A stretch of DNA of 64,000 nucleotides. It comes from Synanceia verrucosa (Eukaryota; Chordata; Actinopteri; Perciformes; Synanceiidae). Under the pieces are notes generated by a model that did not search any database, was not told where the DNA came from, and was given only the letters and a program-made list of their open reading frames with translations. The stretch covers positions 11,939,007 through 12,003,006 of the forward strand of contig CM056567.1 of NCBI GenBank assembly GCA_029721515.1. The letters run 5' to 3'. Shown here one piece after another: positions 12,304-22,684 of the stretch. Position 1 is the stretch's first letter. Each line of letters starts with the position of its first letter. A program made the translations under genes and the position numbers.

Positions 12304-13354
12304 GTAAGTTTGTCGGACAGGAGCCGTGTTTTGTAAAAGCACAACTAGGAAAGCAAACGTGTGCATACATATTTTTTTCTGACGATTTTCTGTAGATGGA
12401 GGAAACGATGCAGCGACTTCAAGGACGTTTCCAGGCGATGTCGGAGCAGCTGGAGTCCAAAAATATCCTTTTTCTTTGTAACTTGTTCCCTCCTGTAAAG
12501 TATTCACAGCTTGGAAACTTCATTCACTGCATGCTTTTATCTTTTAGCGTTTCCGGTTTACGTCCGAAATGACGCAGCATTTTGGTCTGTGGTCTTGAGA
12601 CCAGTGAACCAAAACACACCTGAGAGCACACTATGGTCAAACCCACCTGCGGTAACACGCATGACCACAGGGAGGCGACAAAACCTCAACGTAGGTCAGA
12701 ATAGAATATTAGTTAATTGATCTTTACTGGAGGAATTTACCTGCTACAGCAGCGTAAACAAGTTATAGTAAGAAAAAAAATAGAAAATAAAATAATAGGA
12801 TATGTAGTAATAATAATACCAATACTAATAAAAGTATTCACAGTATGTAATGACAAGTAAATCTAAATTGAATATTTAAATAAAAAACATTATTTAGACT
12901 ATGGATATGACTTATAAAGTATAAAAATAGAAATAAAAGAAAACAGTGCAAATTTGCAAATTAGTTACTGTTGTGTTGTGATGACAAATAACTGAAATGG
13001 CAATTATAGTAATCAGCCAGTGATGCTGATGTAGAATATATCGTGTAAGCTACTATTCCCACAGCAGGCATTGTGATTTGTCATAATAAGACAAAGCACA
13101 GAAATTACAGTTTTGCTACTTTTAAAATACTGTCTGTAAAAACAATATAATAGTAAACTATATGTGTAATAATGTAATGTGAGTCAGAATTATGTGCTGC
13201 CTGGCTCTAACGAGACACGAAGTACATTTCCTGGCAGATGTCTTCCTTCACTTTCACACTAGATGAGATGGGAACTCGCATCGGTGACCTTGAGAAGAAC
13301 GTGTCTGAGCTCATGACACAGGCTGGCATGGAGGAGCAGGCCATTTCCAAGTGA
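12259..13354 (+). CDS. hsbp1l1: hsbp1l1, HSBP1-family small coiled-coil protein
   Basis: Three exons (12259-12303, 12396-12462, 13260-13354) give 68 residues, from MSRTDCKAAKDMTQ through KIDEMGTRIGDLEKNVSELM to QAISK. Family members have 74-76 residues and consist almost entirely of a heptad coiled coil. HSBP1 forms trimers/hexamers, binds the heat-shock factor 1 trimerisation region and also acts in WASH complex assembly; the function of the HSBP1L1 paralogue is poorly known. Exon 1-2 splicing is ordinary (gtaagt...tgtag, 92 bp). Intron 2 has an AT-AC structure with U12 signals, and only this splice restores the conserved KIDEMGTRIGDLEKN segment. The name rests on the head-to-head position with slc66a2; hsbp1 itself is the alternative. 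Confidence 0.88.
12396..12462 (+). CDS. hsbp1l1: hsbp1l1 coding exon 2
   Basis: Begins MEETMQRLQGRFQAMSEQLE after acceptor ttctgtag and ends one base into a codon at ...TCCAAAA, directly before atatcctttt (12463). It corresponds to the QMQDKFQTMSDQ segment of HSBP1. Confidence 0.87.
12463..13259 (+). other. hsbp1l1: U12-type AT-AC intron of hsbp1l1
   Basis: The 5' splice site ATATCCTTTT matches the U12 consensus ATATCCTT exactly. The 3' end has TTCCTTCAC (13243-13251; consensus TTCCTTAAC) with its branch A at 13250 and ends CACAC at 13259. Joining 12462 to 13260 gives AAA-ATA-GAT-GAG (K-I-D-E), matching the RIDDM/RMEEM of HSBP1 relatives. The first downstream GT (TTTGTAACT) would insert foreign residues. 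Confidence 0.88.
13260..13354 (+). CDS. hsbp1l1: hsbp1l1 coding exon 3
   Basis: Starts TA-GAT-GAG after ...ttcacac and encodes (I)DEMGTRIGDLEKNVSELM to QAGMEEQAISK with a TGA stop at 13352-13354. It is the most conserved part of the HSBP1 family. Confidence 0.92.
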
Positions 13355-13983
13355 CAGCTGGCCTGCGCTTCATCTGTTTCATCTCGTCACATAATTGCCA
13401 AAAACCGAGGGGTTTCATGTTGCTTTGCCAACAGTGATGCCACGTTAGTGGTGACTGCAAAGTTCCACACTTTTGGTCAAACTCTGAAACAGGACTTCTG
13501 AGTGGGCATCATTTTACCTTATTGAGCTAAATGTTTTTCAAATACCAACACTAATTACATCCTCAGGTTAAGCTGAAGCACCAATGTCATGTTTTTTTAT
13601 TTTCATTGCATGTCCAACCAATAATGAACTCACATACACACTACCTCATGTTTCCAAAGCTTTTTTTTTTTTTAAATGCCTTGAAACCTTCATTGTACCT
13701 TCATTGCACTTTCATACATGTTTTGGTCCTCTCCACTTTCAGTGCCACCTTTTACCACCACTAGCTTTGTAGGTGCACATTATGCAGATGTTTATAAAGG
13801 CTGCACTTTAACATAGAGGACGGAGAGCATTATCTTACCAATCATATAAATCATACCACCAAAGAAAACATAAGCAGGCAGTCAAGCTGTTGACAACTCA
13901 CCATGTCTAGGTTTTTAGTATTTGCACTACACTACTACACTTTTATAATGTCCCCATAAAACTGTTCGAGAATGCAAATAAGC

Positions 13984-13989
13984 AATAAA
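13984..13989 (+). promoter_or_regulatory. hsbp1l1: Candidate poly(A) signal of hsbp1l1
   Basis: AATAAA, followed at about 20-40 bases by T/GT-rich tgtctttatggtg. It would give a 3'UTR of roughly 650 bases. No other gene lies close on this strand. Confidence 0.45.
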
Positions 13990-16035
13990 GTGGCCTTAAA
14001 TGTCTTTATGGTGACAACAGGAGTTGCAAACTGAAGGATTATATATTTTTAATGATAACTTTGATGAATATACTGTTTATCATTGATGCAATTTATTTCT
14101 GAGCACCATGTAAAGTACAACTGAGTGTCACATCATGTTGCTACACCTGTCTAACCACCGCTGTTAATGTACAGTACATGGTTGCAGTCAGATCAGCCAT
14201 CAGATAAACTCAATGGTTTATGTATGCTGTAGTATATGTATAATTACTGTGCACCAAAGTTACTGTAGCATGCAGGAGCCAAGTAAAGATATATTTAAAA
14301 ACAATTTTAGTGTTGAGTATATGTGAAATACAAAAAGTTATTTTTTTTTCTATATTGTATTACATCAAGCATGATGACTTGTCTCTAGAGAAAAGGAGAA
14401 ACAAGTAAATCACATCATAATTACAGCCAATTGACTTGTTTTTCTGTTGGCTACAACTGAAATTACACATGAATTTAAAGCATGTCAGTATAAAGTCAAG
14501 AGCTTTAGTGAAGTTACCATTTACATACATTCATGTATGTAAGCCTTATGGAGTAAAACTGAAATCCCTCATGTCAATTACCATCATAGGTAAGCTCAAC
14601 TTTTCTTTTGCTCTTGCTCCACTTCTCAAAGAGGTTACAGTCATATGTGGGACAGTTCAGCAGGAGGGAAATTTTGTTGCCAGTACAGGAAAACGCTCAG
14701 AGGACATATTCGCTGATGACCTCATGGTGCTCGCTGAGCTGCTGGTGTGATGCTGTATCCCCCTCTAGTGGTCACATCTACTCATTACAGTGAGTCTATG
14801 TGTCGCTGACCGTGGTTCTGAAATGTCTTTGCTCAGCTTCTATCTGTATAGTTGTGAATCAGGACTGTTTAAACTGTAGTTTCACCTGCATGTGACAGCC
14901 ATAATGAAACATAAACAAACAAACAAAAAAGTATGTAGACTGACTGCCCTTTTGCTATTTTTCATGTTTTTTTTCATGGTTTTCCCAGTTTAGTGTGACA
15001 TGAGTTTAAGTTTCCGTGTTATGACCAGAACCAACATAAAACCTGTTAGATAATGTCAAATAAAGTTATTTTATTTACAAGGAACTTATATGTACTTGAA
15101 CTACCAAGGAGGTTATGTTCGGTGGGTGTTGCTCAAATCAGTACACAAATGTAACCAAAAAGGGCTTATAATAATTTACCTAAACTAAACCAAAACACAA
15201 ACCCCACTAACTGAAACTACTGGATATAAAATCTCAGGAAACAGGAAAATACTCTGGCATATTCTAACAATATATCTGACAAGGGCCTCAATGTTGGGTC
15301 TCCTAAAGCCTCAGTACGACTGTTAGCCTTCTTGCACAAACAGGCGGTAAGCTGTTCAAGGAAAAATCACAGCTGCTACAAGTGGCAATCTGTCTACTAA
15401 TTTATCACAGGTGTTCTTGATTGCTTCTCTTAGGTTGGATGACTGGACTGGTTGCGGCTCTAATCAGGCTCCTTCAGAACCAGAACCAACCAGAACAGTG
15501 GGACAAGCATGAGCATATGGGTATCCAGCTCACCGCAGGAACCTCACAACCTTCTTAGCAGAGGTGCAAAACACATCAGAAAGTTTTTATACACATGGGA
15601 GGACAAGCATAACACCCCCATTTTAGACACAAACTGATGGTTTGTAAAATGCTGTGGAGGAAATCCCTGTCTCAATATCTCATTAAAAACCTGAAACCAG
15701 ACAGTGGAGACTCTTATGGTGACACAGATGTTATGTTCAGGTGTCTTGACATACTGTTGGTTATATGGTCAACATTTTATCAGACCATTGTGGTTGTTTG
15801 CAGTGTTTGTGCTGTAGATGGCAGTATTTATTAATCTTTGCACTGCGCTGCTCTTTTATCTTATTTAGAATAATTTACAGCACCATGTTGACCACAAGGG
15901 ACATAATAAATGATTCAAACAAACATAATCTTCTTATGCATCTATGAATGCATGTGTGTGTGAGGGTTTGTCTTATGTCCACATTGGGCTCACACACTTG
16001 ACTTGAGACCAGTTGATTGGGGACGGTTTGTGCAA

Positions 16036-16189
16036 TTGGGGACAAAGTCCATGTACCCAATTGTTCAAACCTTGATTTTGGGTCAGTGGTTAGGGTTAGG
16101 TTGAGGTTAGGGTTAGGTTTAGGCTTAGGCAATTAGTTGTTGTAGTTAGGCTTAGGGTAAGTTTTTAGGAAATCAAACTTTGTCCCCAA
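16036..16189. mobile_element. Inverted-repeat (MITE-like) element with telomere-like core
   Basis: TTGGGGACAAAGT (16036-16048) and its perfect reverse complement (16177-16189) flank a degenerate TTAGGG/TTAGGC/TTAGGTT array (16089-16169). A (GT)n follows at 16239. Elements with TTTGTCCCCA-like ends next to GT arrays are common in teleosts. No coding capacity. Confidence 0.5.
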
Positions 16190-16238
16190 AGGGAGGTTAA
16201 AAATGCCTAAATACCCCAAAGGTGACTGAAGTAAACAT

Positions 16239-16240
16239 GT

Positions 16241-16280
<40 letters not shown>
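16239..16280. repeat. (GT)n microsatellite
   Basis: About 20 GT units with one interruption near the start (gtgtatgtgtgt). Confidence 0.95.
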
Positions 16281-16281
<1 letters not shown>

Positions 16282-16908
16282 TCAGAGCTGGCTACATCTA
16301 TGCATTTGTGAGTGTACTTCAAATACTGACTAGTCTCACTGTCATGCTCAGCAAAGCCAAAGAGCAAGAACACTACTGACCGTGTTGCCATGGCAACCTG
16401 TGCCGAAGCAGACACTTGTCAGCTTGTGTGAGAGTATTTGTGTATTTACCCGTGTGTGTGGCAATGTGTAGCTACTTGGAAGACTGCCAAGGCAGGCAGT
16501 GAGAAGGTAGAGTGAAAAAAAAGTGTGATAGTTGGTGTATCCTGCTCCTTGCACGGTGTGAGAGACACTTTTAGCATTAGCACAAAACTACTTGAGCAGT
16601 TGGGAAGGTAATGGAGTTCAAACGCTCTTCTCCCCTTGGTGGAGTGCTGAGTGGGCGTGTTTAGAGCCGTGGCCGGCTGAGAGGTTCGACCCTGTGGCCC
16701 ACGCTGGGTTGGGCTCTAATGGCTGTCTGCATGGTTAAAACTCAGCACTGCTACCAGGAAGCACTTCAGAAGGTTGTGCGTGAGTGTGTGCGAGATTACA
16801 TGTGCACTTGTTCGCCCTATTTCTCCCTCTTCCCTAATGCTACTTCTACACACTTCACTTACGAGGTGAAAAACAAAGACCTAAATGTCAATAATCTAAA
16901 GTGGTTTC

Positions 16909-16930
16909 ATCTATCTATCTATCTATCTAT
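16909..16930. repeat. (ATCT)n microsatellite
   Basis: Five tandem ATCT/CTAT units. Confidence 0.9.
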
Positions 16931-17447
16931 GACAGTCAGAGGTTTCCCTTTCTTGGTATGAAAATACACATGCACAGAATATAGATACAGAATATTTAGA
17001 ATATAGATTTGAAATATGTGTTGTTTAAGGACACACTTCTCACTTTTGCTTCCTGCCTTTATCCTCCTCACATACATCCTCCTCATGCTCTTTTGCCTCC
17101 ATTTTCCTCTTAGAATTAACTAATCCTGTAGACATTTCTGGCCTGGCCTGAGGGGGAAAAGTATTTTACATAGAGGGGCTTCTAAGAGGTCATATTGAGA
17201 ACAACTATTTCTACTTTAGATCACTGTGGACCAGACACACTCCATTATCACTCTCAGTGTTATTATTTTTACTTTTGATGGTGTTCCTCAGCGAGTGTGC
17301 TAAATTTACTATGATGCATGGTGGTGACTCGTGTATGCTATATTTCCCATTGGTTTGCCTTGAATGTTACTTTGAATGAAGGATTGTTTATTATTGTTAT
17401 GTGTTATGATGCTGTTGTTTTGGTCTTTGACTCCATAGGAAATAACA

Positions 17448-17481
17448 CATGTACCATGAATACTAATATTCATGGTACATG
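17448..17481. repeat. Perfect 15-bp inverted repeat with 4-base loop
   Basis: CATGTACCATGAATA, loop CTAA, then TATTCATGGTACATG. The arms are exact complements and form a tight hairpin on either strand. Confidence 0.9.
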
Positions 17482-19376
17482 ATACATACTAAGGGGACTA
17501 TCTGCTTAATGAGTACTTTTGCTGATGATACTTCTGTATTTATATATAATTTTGAATGCTGGACTTTCATAAAAGGAGTGTATTTCTTATTGCTGTTTTG
17601 GTTATTTTACTTAATTGGAAGTCTGCAGCATGCAGCAGTGATAGTTATCCTACAAGCAATAGTAGCAGCTGTGCTTTTATTTTGCAACACAGGAAGCTGC
17701 ATACTATAAAAGACTCCTCAAATGTCGCATCTTCTGCAAGCATCTCGTCTGTGGGAGACTTCCTTCTTCTTTGACTACAATGTTGAAAGTCCTTAATCGC
17801 ACATAGACAAACCAAGGAACCAAGAGTGGTGTTTGAAGAGATACAAGGTAAAAATAGATGGACAACACACAAACATGCACATACACACATACATAAGGGG
17901 GACACCTGTGTGTTGCCTACCACCTGAGGCTCTTTGATTCCTGGTGCGCTTTAATCTGCGCTGTGCTCCTGCCCGCCTTTGAAGTGAAAATCCCTGTCAC
18001 CTTCGCTTCTCACTCTTTTTCTCATTCACTCTCTCTCTCTACACACACAGACAAACCACGAATGACCACCACCTGTCATCTTTGTCATAGTAAATGCAGA
18101 CTTGCATCTCATCCAAAGGTCTAGATCTCATTCATATATTCTATTCCATTCTACTGGGCCAGAGGCAAGCTGTGCCTAAATTTACCCCAGCAGTTATTTT
18201 GGGACCTTTGTAACATACATCACCATCTGTCTGCTGTAATACATTTATATCTACAAGAATAGAAACCGATTTCCAGCTTTGTCCTGCCACAGAAGTCTTT
18301 TCATGGCAGGAGGAAGGAGCAGACATGTTTGGGTATAGAGATCGGGAACGAAGTGTATATGGCAGGGATTAGTTTAGTGTGGATATTTTATTATAGATTT
18401 ATTCTTTTTTTGTTAACGCTACCTTCCTCTCATAAATTACACAGGATTTTAGAAGAATATTGCTTTATCAGAGGTAATTTGCCACAAAACATAACATAAA
18501 GCAACACATTTTTATTGCTGGGAGTTATACCAAGTTTTGCTTTGAATCAAACGCCGGAAAGACAGCCACTCCCCCTTTATTAAATCAAGGTATAGTTATC
18601 ACTGAACTATCAAAATAACAGTGATAATAATAATCAGGCCAACACAATCCATTTTAGTTGGAAGCATTTAACACATAACACTTGATTTCCTCCTCTTACT
18701 GTTAAATGATCTGAATATAAGGAAATAAGGACCACATATATTTCCAAATTACTCAAAATTTCAACAAAACTCATTGCGGAAAAAATCCCATGTAGCCATA
18801 TTATAATAATTTATAAACTATCCATGTATGATAAAAAAAAATAAATAAATTACCATAAAATTGTATCTCCTCATGTTATCAATAATGTCTGCAGGAACTC
18901 AGCTCATCTCCATACATCTGCAATAAAACTCCTTTTGGCCACACATTTGCATAAAAACACTGATTCAATAACTGATGAGCTTTGAAGGCAAAAAATGTAC
19001 ATGACCATAAAGAGTTCTACGTAATATATTATATGTTACGTCAGGAGGTACTTTTAGTGGAGTATTATTACATTATTTTACTGTCACTTTAGTGAGAGAC
19101 TTGAGTACTTTCTCCAACATGTATAGGTATACAGCACCTGTAGTTTACCATCATACTGTATGTTATTCCAATTTTCTGACATATTTTATCCTCTTACCTG
19201 ATCTTTATTATACTTTTATTCCAATCCCCCTCTCTCAGTCTTTCCATTTTCCTCACTCTTTCTCTTTGAACTGCTTTCACCTCTTATCCCTCCCTCCCTT
19301 CTTCTCTCTTTATCCCTCATCATCTCACCATGTGGCATCACTTCTTTCCTCTGTCTGCATCTTTCTGTCTCACTTC

Positions 19377-19380
<4 letters not shown>

Positions 19381-19420
<40 letters not shown>
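19381..19420. repeat. (CT)n microsatellite in a pyrimidine tract
   Basis: A (CT)n run of 40 bases with one extra T, at the end of a 220-base pyrimidine-rich stretch starting near 19200. Long open frames on both strands here are products of the repeat. Confidence 0.95.
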
Positions 19421-22330
19421 GGTTTAGTGAAAAAAGGGTGTGTCCTGGGGAGCCAGCAACCGACCCTGTCTCTGTCGCTATGGAAACTGGTGTGTCTGTG
19501 CATGTGTCTCTGTGTGTGTATCAGTCGGTCGGTGACATGTGTGTGCAGGTTGGGGGCATTGAGAAGTGAGATGAAAAGCAAGCATGCGAACAGGTGTGTT
19601 TGTGTGCTTATAGTGTTCTCGTGTAAATCTATGTGAGAGCTACATATTGTCTCATAATGTAATCATTTCTGAGGATACTGACATCACATTATTCAAACTA
19701 TAATAGTGTCATTATCCAACAATATTGACAGTGATATTGCACCATCAAAACACTGACAAAATGTTGCATATGTTGCAATAATATTTTGGTGAAAATATTG
19801 ATATTATAATCATATTTCATTACTGAAGGATATCTAAACCTGGCCACTAAACCCCTGAGCAGTGAGTGTCCTGTCATAGCAGTTGTATTAGCAAGCATTG
19901 TATTTCTCTGCATGCTGAAATATGAAGCTGTTGTCAGAGAGATACTAGTAGATGGTTGAATAGTGGGTTTTATTTCAGCTTTTCCAAAACCCCAAAACAA
20001 AAGTGAAAAAGTGTAAGAATGGGTTTAAATCTGCACTAATGTAAGCTGAAATTGTGCTAACTAGCTAACTGGCTTCTAAACTTGATCATATTGAGATGGT
20101 AATGCTTGCTAGAGTGAGGCATTGACATTGAATGGTTATGGTTAGGAGTCTGTGCACGTTTTTTTGCAAATACACGGTTACCATCTAGACATGATTGTCT
20201 AACTAGTTTGTGATGTCCATTGTTAACATTAGGCCACATTTGTTTTTGGGGTTGCACATTTCGTTCACAATGAGCCATGAGCTCAAACAACTACAACCTA
20301 GTTTTAAGGATAATGTGAGCACTGCTGTCCTGCTCTTAATAGTAGATTATTTGACACCCTACTGTAGAAACACCAGCCAGTATTACCCAAGACAGAGTTA
20401 TACACACAGCTGGCATGTGCATGTTTTTTTTTTTTTTTGAAAAATAAGCTTGGAACATAAAAACTTCAGTTCAAGATCTTGACATTTACTTTGTCAGTGA
20501 GCTACAGCTGATAAAATACAGTGTCAGGTGTAATTTCAGTAACTACAAAGAAATGAGAAGATGCCTCAGCCCACCTCAGTCTGAAATCAAGAAGTCATAG
20601 TCACAAAAATAACTGCCCTGTTATCATTGTAAACTGCATATGTGTGAAAGGAAAGTGTGACCGGCATAGCAACAGTAACAACAGGGGGCACATGGTGTTT
20701 GAAGCAGCCTTGCAGATGCATGAAGGTTTTGAGGATCCCACTGTTTCCTCTCCTCCTCTCCTCTCTTGCTCATTACCACAGCTAATTAAGGATCTGCTCT
20801 TCATCTCCTTCCATGTGAAGTCACTGGAGTGGAATCATTTTCCGATATGAGGTGATCGTCATGGCTGCTGAATCCAACATCCCCCATTTTCCCCCACTTC
20901 AGCTCTCCCTGTCTGCTCCCTTTTGTTCCACTATGATTAAGCGGTTCAGTGCCCAAGGTGGTACATCCATTGGTCTGCTTAAGACAGGGTCATTAACACC
21001 AGAGAACTCCATCTATAAAGAGATGAGAGACTCATACTCTAATATGTAACAGTGTAGAAAGCCTGTGGTAATGTTAGATTTTTAAGACCAGCAATGTCAT
21101 TTTATTTTTTGGACTGAAGATGCTTATAGCCAGTATTTATTATGGGGAAAAGTGGTCTCAGACACACAAAAACCCACCTAAAAATACATTATAAATAAAC
21201 GGATGTTTGCTTTAAAACATCAGATTAGACAGCAGCTACTATTCCAGTTTCATGTGACACCTTTGTGGAACAGTTAAAGGAGGTGTTGTGGTGGCAGAGT
21301 GGTAGAAGTTTTTCCCAACAAAAATGAAACAGGTGTAGTCATTTGGGACAGAGAAATTACAGAGATGAAAAAAATGCAACACATTTTTTATCGATACGAT
21401 GGATTCTGCACAAAAATGTGCAGTACTTATACTGCCTAACACAACCTGACTCCCAGTCTCTATCTGCACCATCAAAGAAAATGGCAGATGTTGACCTGTG
21501 ATGGAGAGGTCATTACAAGATTTTCCCCAATCTCATTACAGTAGAGTAAAATAAAGAGATAGCTGGAGAAGGAAAGAAAAGAAGGGTCACAAAAAGGAAA
21601 AATAAGAAAAATAAGAGGAAAAATAAGAGGAATATCTTTGAAAGGTCATCACACTCTGTTTGAGACACAGCTGCAGGTTTGAAAACTGAAAAGGTGACAG
21701 TAAAAGCTGTAGTACACTACAGAAGACTGACTCAGCCTTGGGACTTTGTGACGGATTGATGGCAAACTTGAAACATGTGCATGCTTAACAGTCAATGAGA
21801 GGAGGAACAAAAGGAAGTGGAAGGAACAGTGGGGAAAGAGAACATGGAAGATAAGTACTGATTATAGAGTAGGAGGGAACAAAAACAATAGTTGACCCTG
21901 TTTTGTTTTATTTCACTTTATTTTACCAATTCCTCTGAGAATAGAGTCACACATAGAATTCCTTGGAGGGTTTTTTTTTGTTTTTTTTTTTTCAAAAAAA
22001 TCTTGTTTTCTTTGTTTGCTGTGCTTGGCAACTACAGTATGGTATGGTTAGGAAAACAGCAGTTGGCAAACCATATTTTTGGCTTAAAAAATAAATTTGG
22101 ATTATGATTATTAGCTGATGTGGTTGACTGGACCATTCTGTTGAACATGCAAGGATCCAAGAGCCATTTAACCCTTCACTGGGTGAGGAGAACGAATAAT
22201 ACAATAAACATAAATCAATATATTGTTGTACAATATGCAACATAATTGAGACTAATAAACAAAAGGTGCACAAATAAGCTTTAATAAGCTTTAAAAGAAG
22301 AAATACATATCTAAAAATAATTGGTGCAGT

Positions 22331-22684
22331 CCATCCATCATCTACCGCTTATCCTCATAGGGTCGCGGGGGGGCTGGAGCTTATCCCAGCTCTCTTAGGG
22401 CGGAAGGCAGGGTACACCTTGGACAAGTCTCCACCTCATCGTAGGGCACATAGAGACAGACAACCACTCACACTCACATTCACACCTACGGTCAATTTAA
22501 ATTAGCCAATTAACCTAATCCCCACACATGTTTTTGGATGGTGGGAGGAAGCCGGAGTACCCGGAGAGAACCCACGCAGACACGGGGAGAACATGCAAAC
22601 TCCACACAGAAAGGCCCCGGGCCCGGGATTCGAACCCAGTACCTTCTTGCTGTGAGGCGACAGTGCTAACCACTACACCACCAG
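22331..22684 (-). mobile_element. tRNA-headed SINE (teleost dispersed repeat)
   Basis: On the minus strand the element starts GGTGGTGTAGTGGTTAGCAC, a Pol III A box, with a B box GGGTTCGAATCCC (plus 22625-22637). It continues through the widely dispersed segment with GTTTGCATGTTCTCCCCGTG and ends in the tail reading, on the plus strand, CTACCGCTTATCC. This ~350-bp family is abundant across fish genomes. The tail is in CCATCCATC simple sequence. The 91-codon frame on the plus strand is part of this repeat, not a gene. Confidence 0.88.

Noticed and set aside
16637..16700. tRNA-like A and B boxes (GGTTCGACCC)
   Set aside because: The B box is imperfect and no cloverleaf stems form around it, so I take it as chance.
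19092..19581. Overlapping 111- and 121-codon frames on both strands
   Set aside because: They come from the CT/GA tract, with runs of SLSLSL and REREREREM, and have no recognisable domain.
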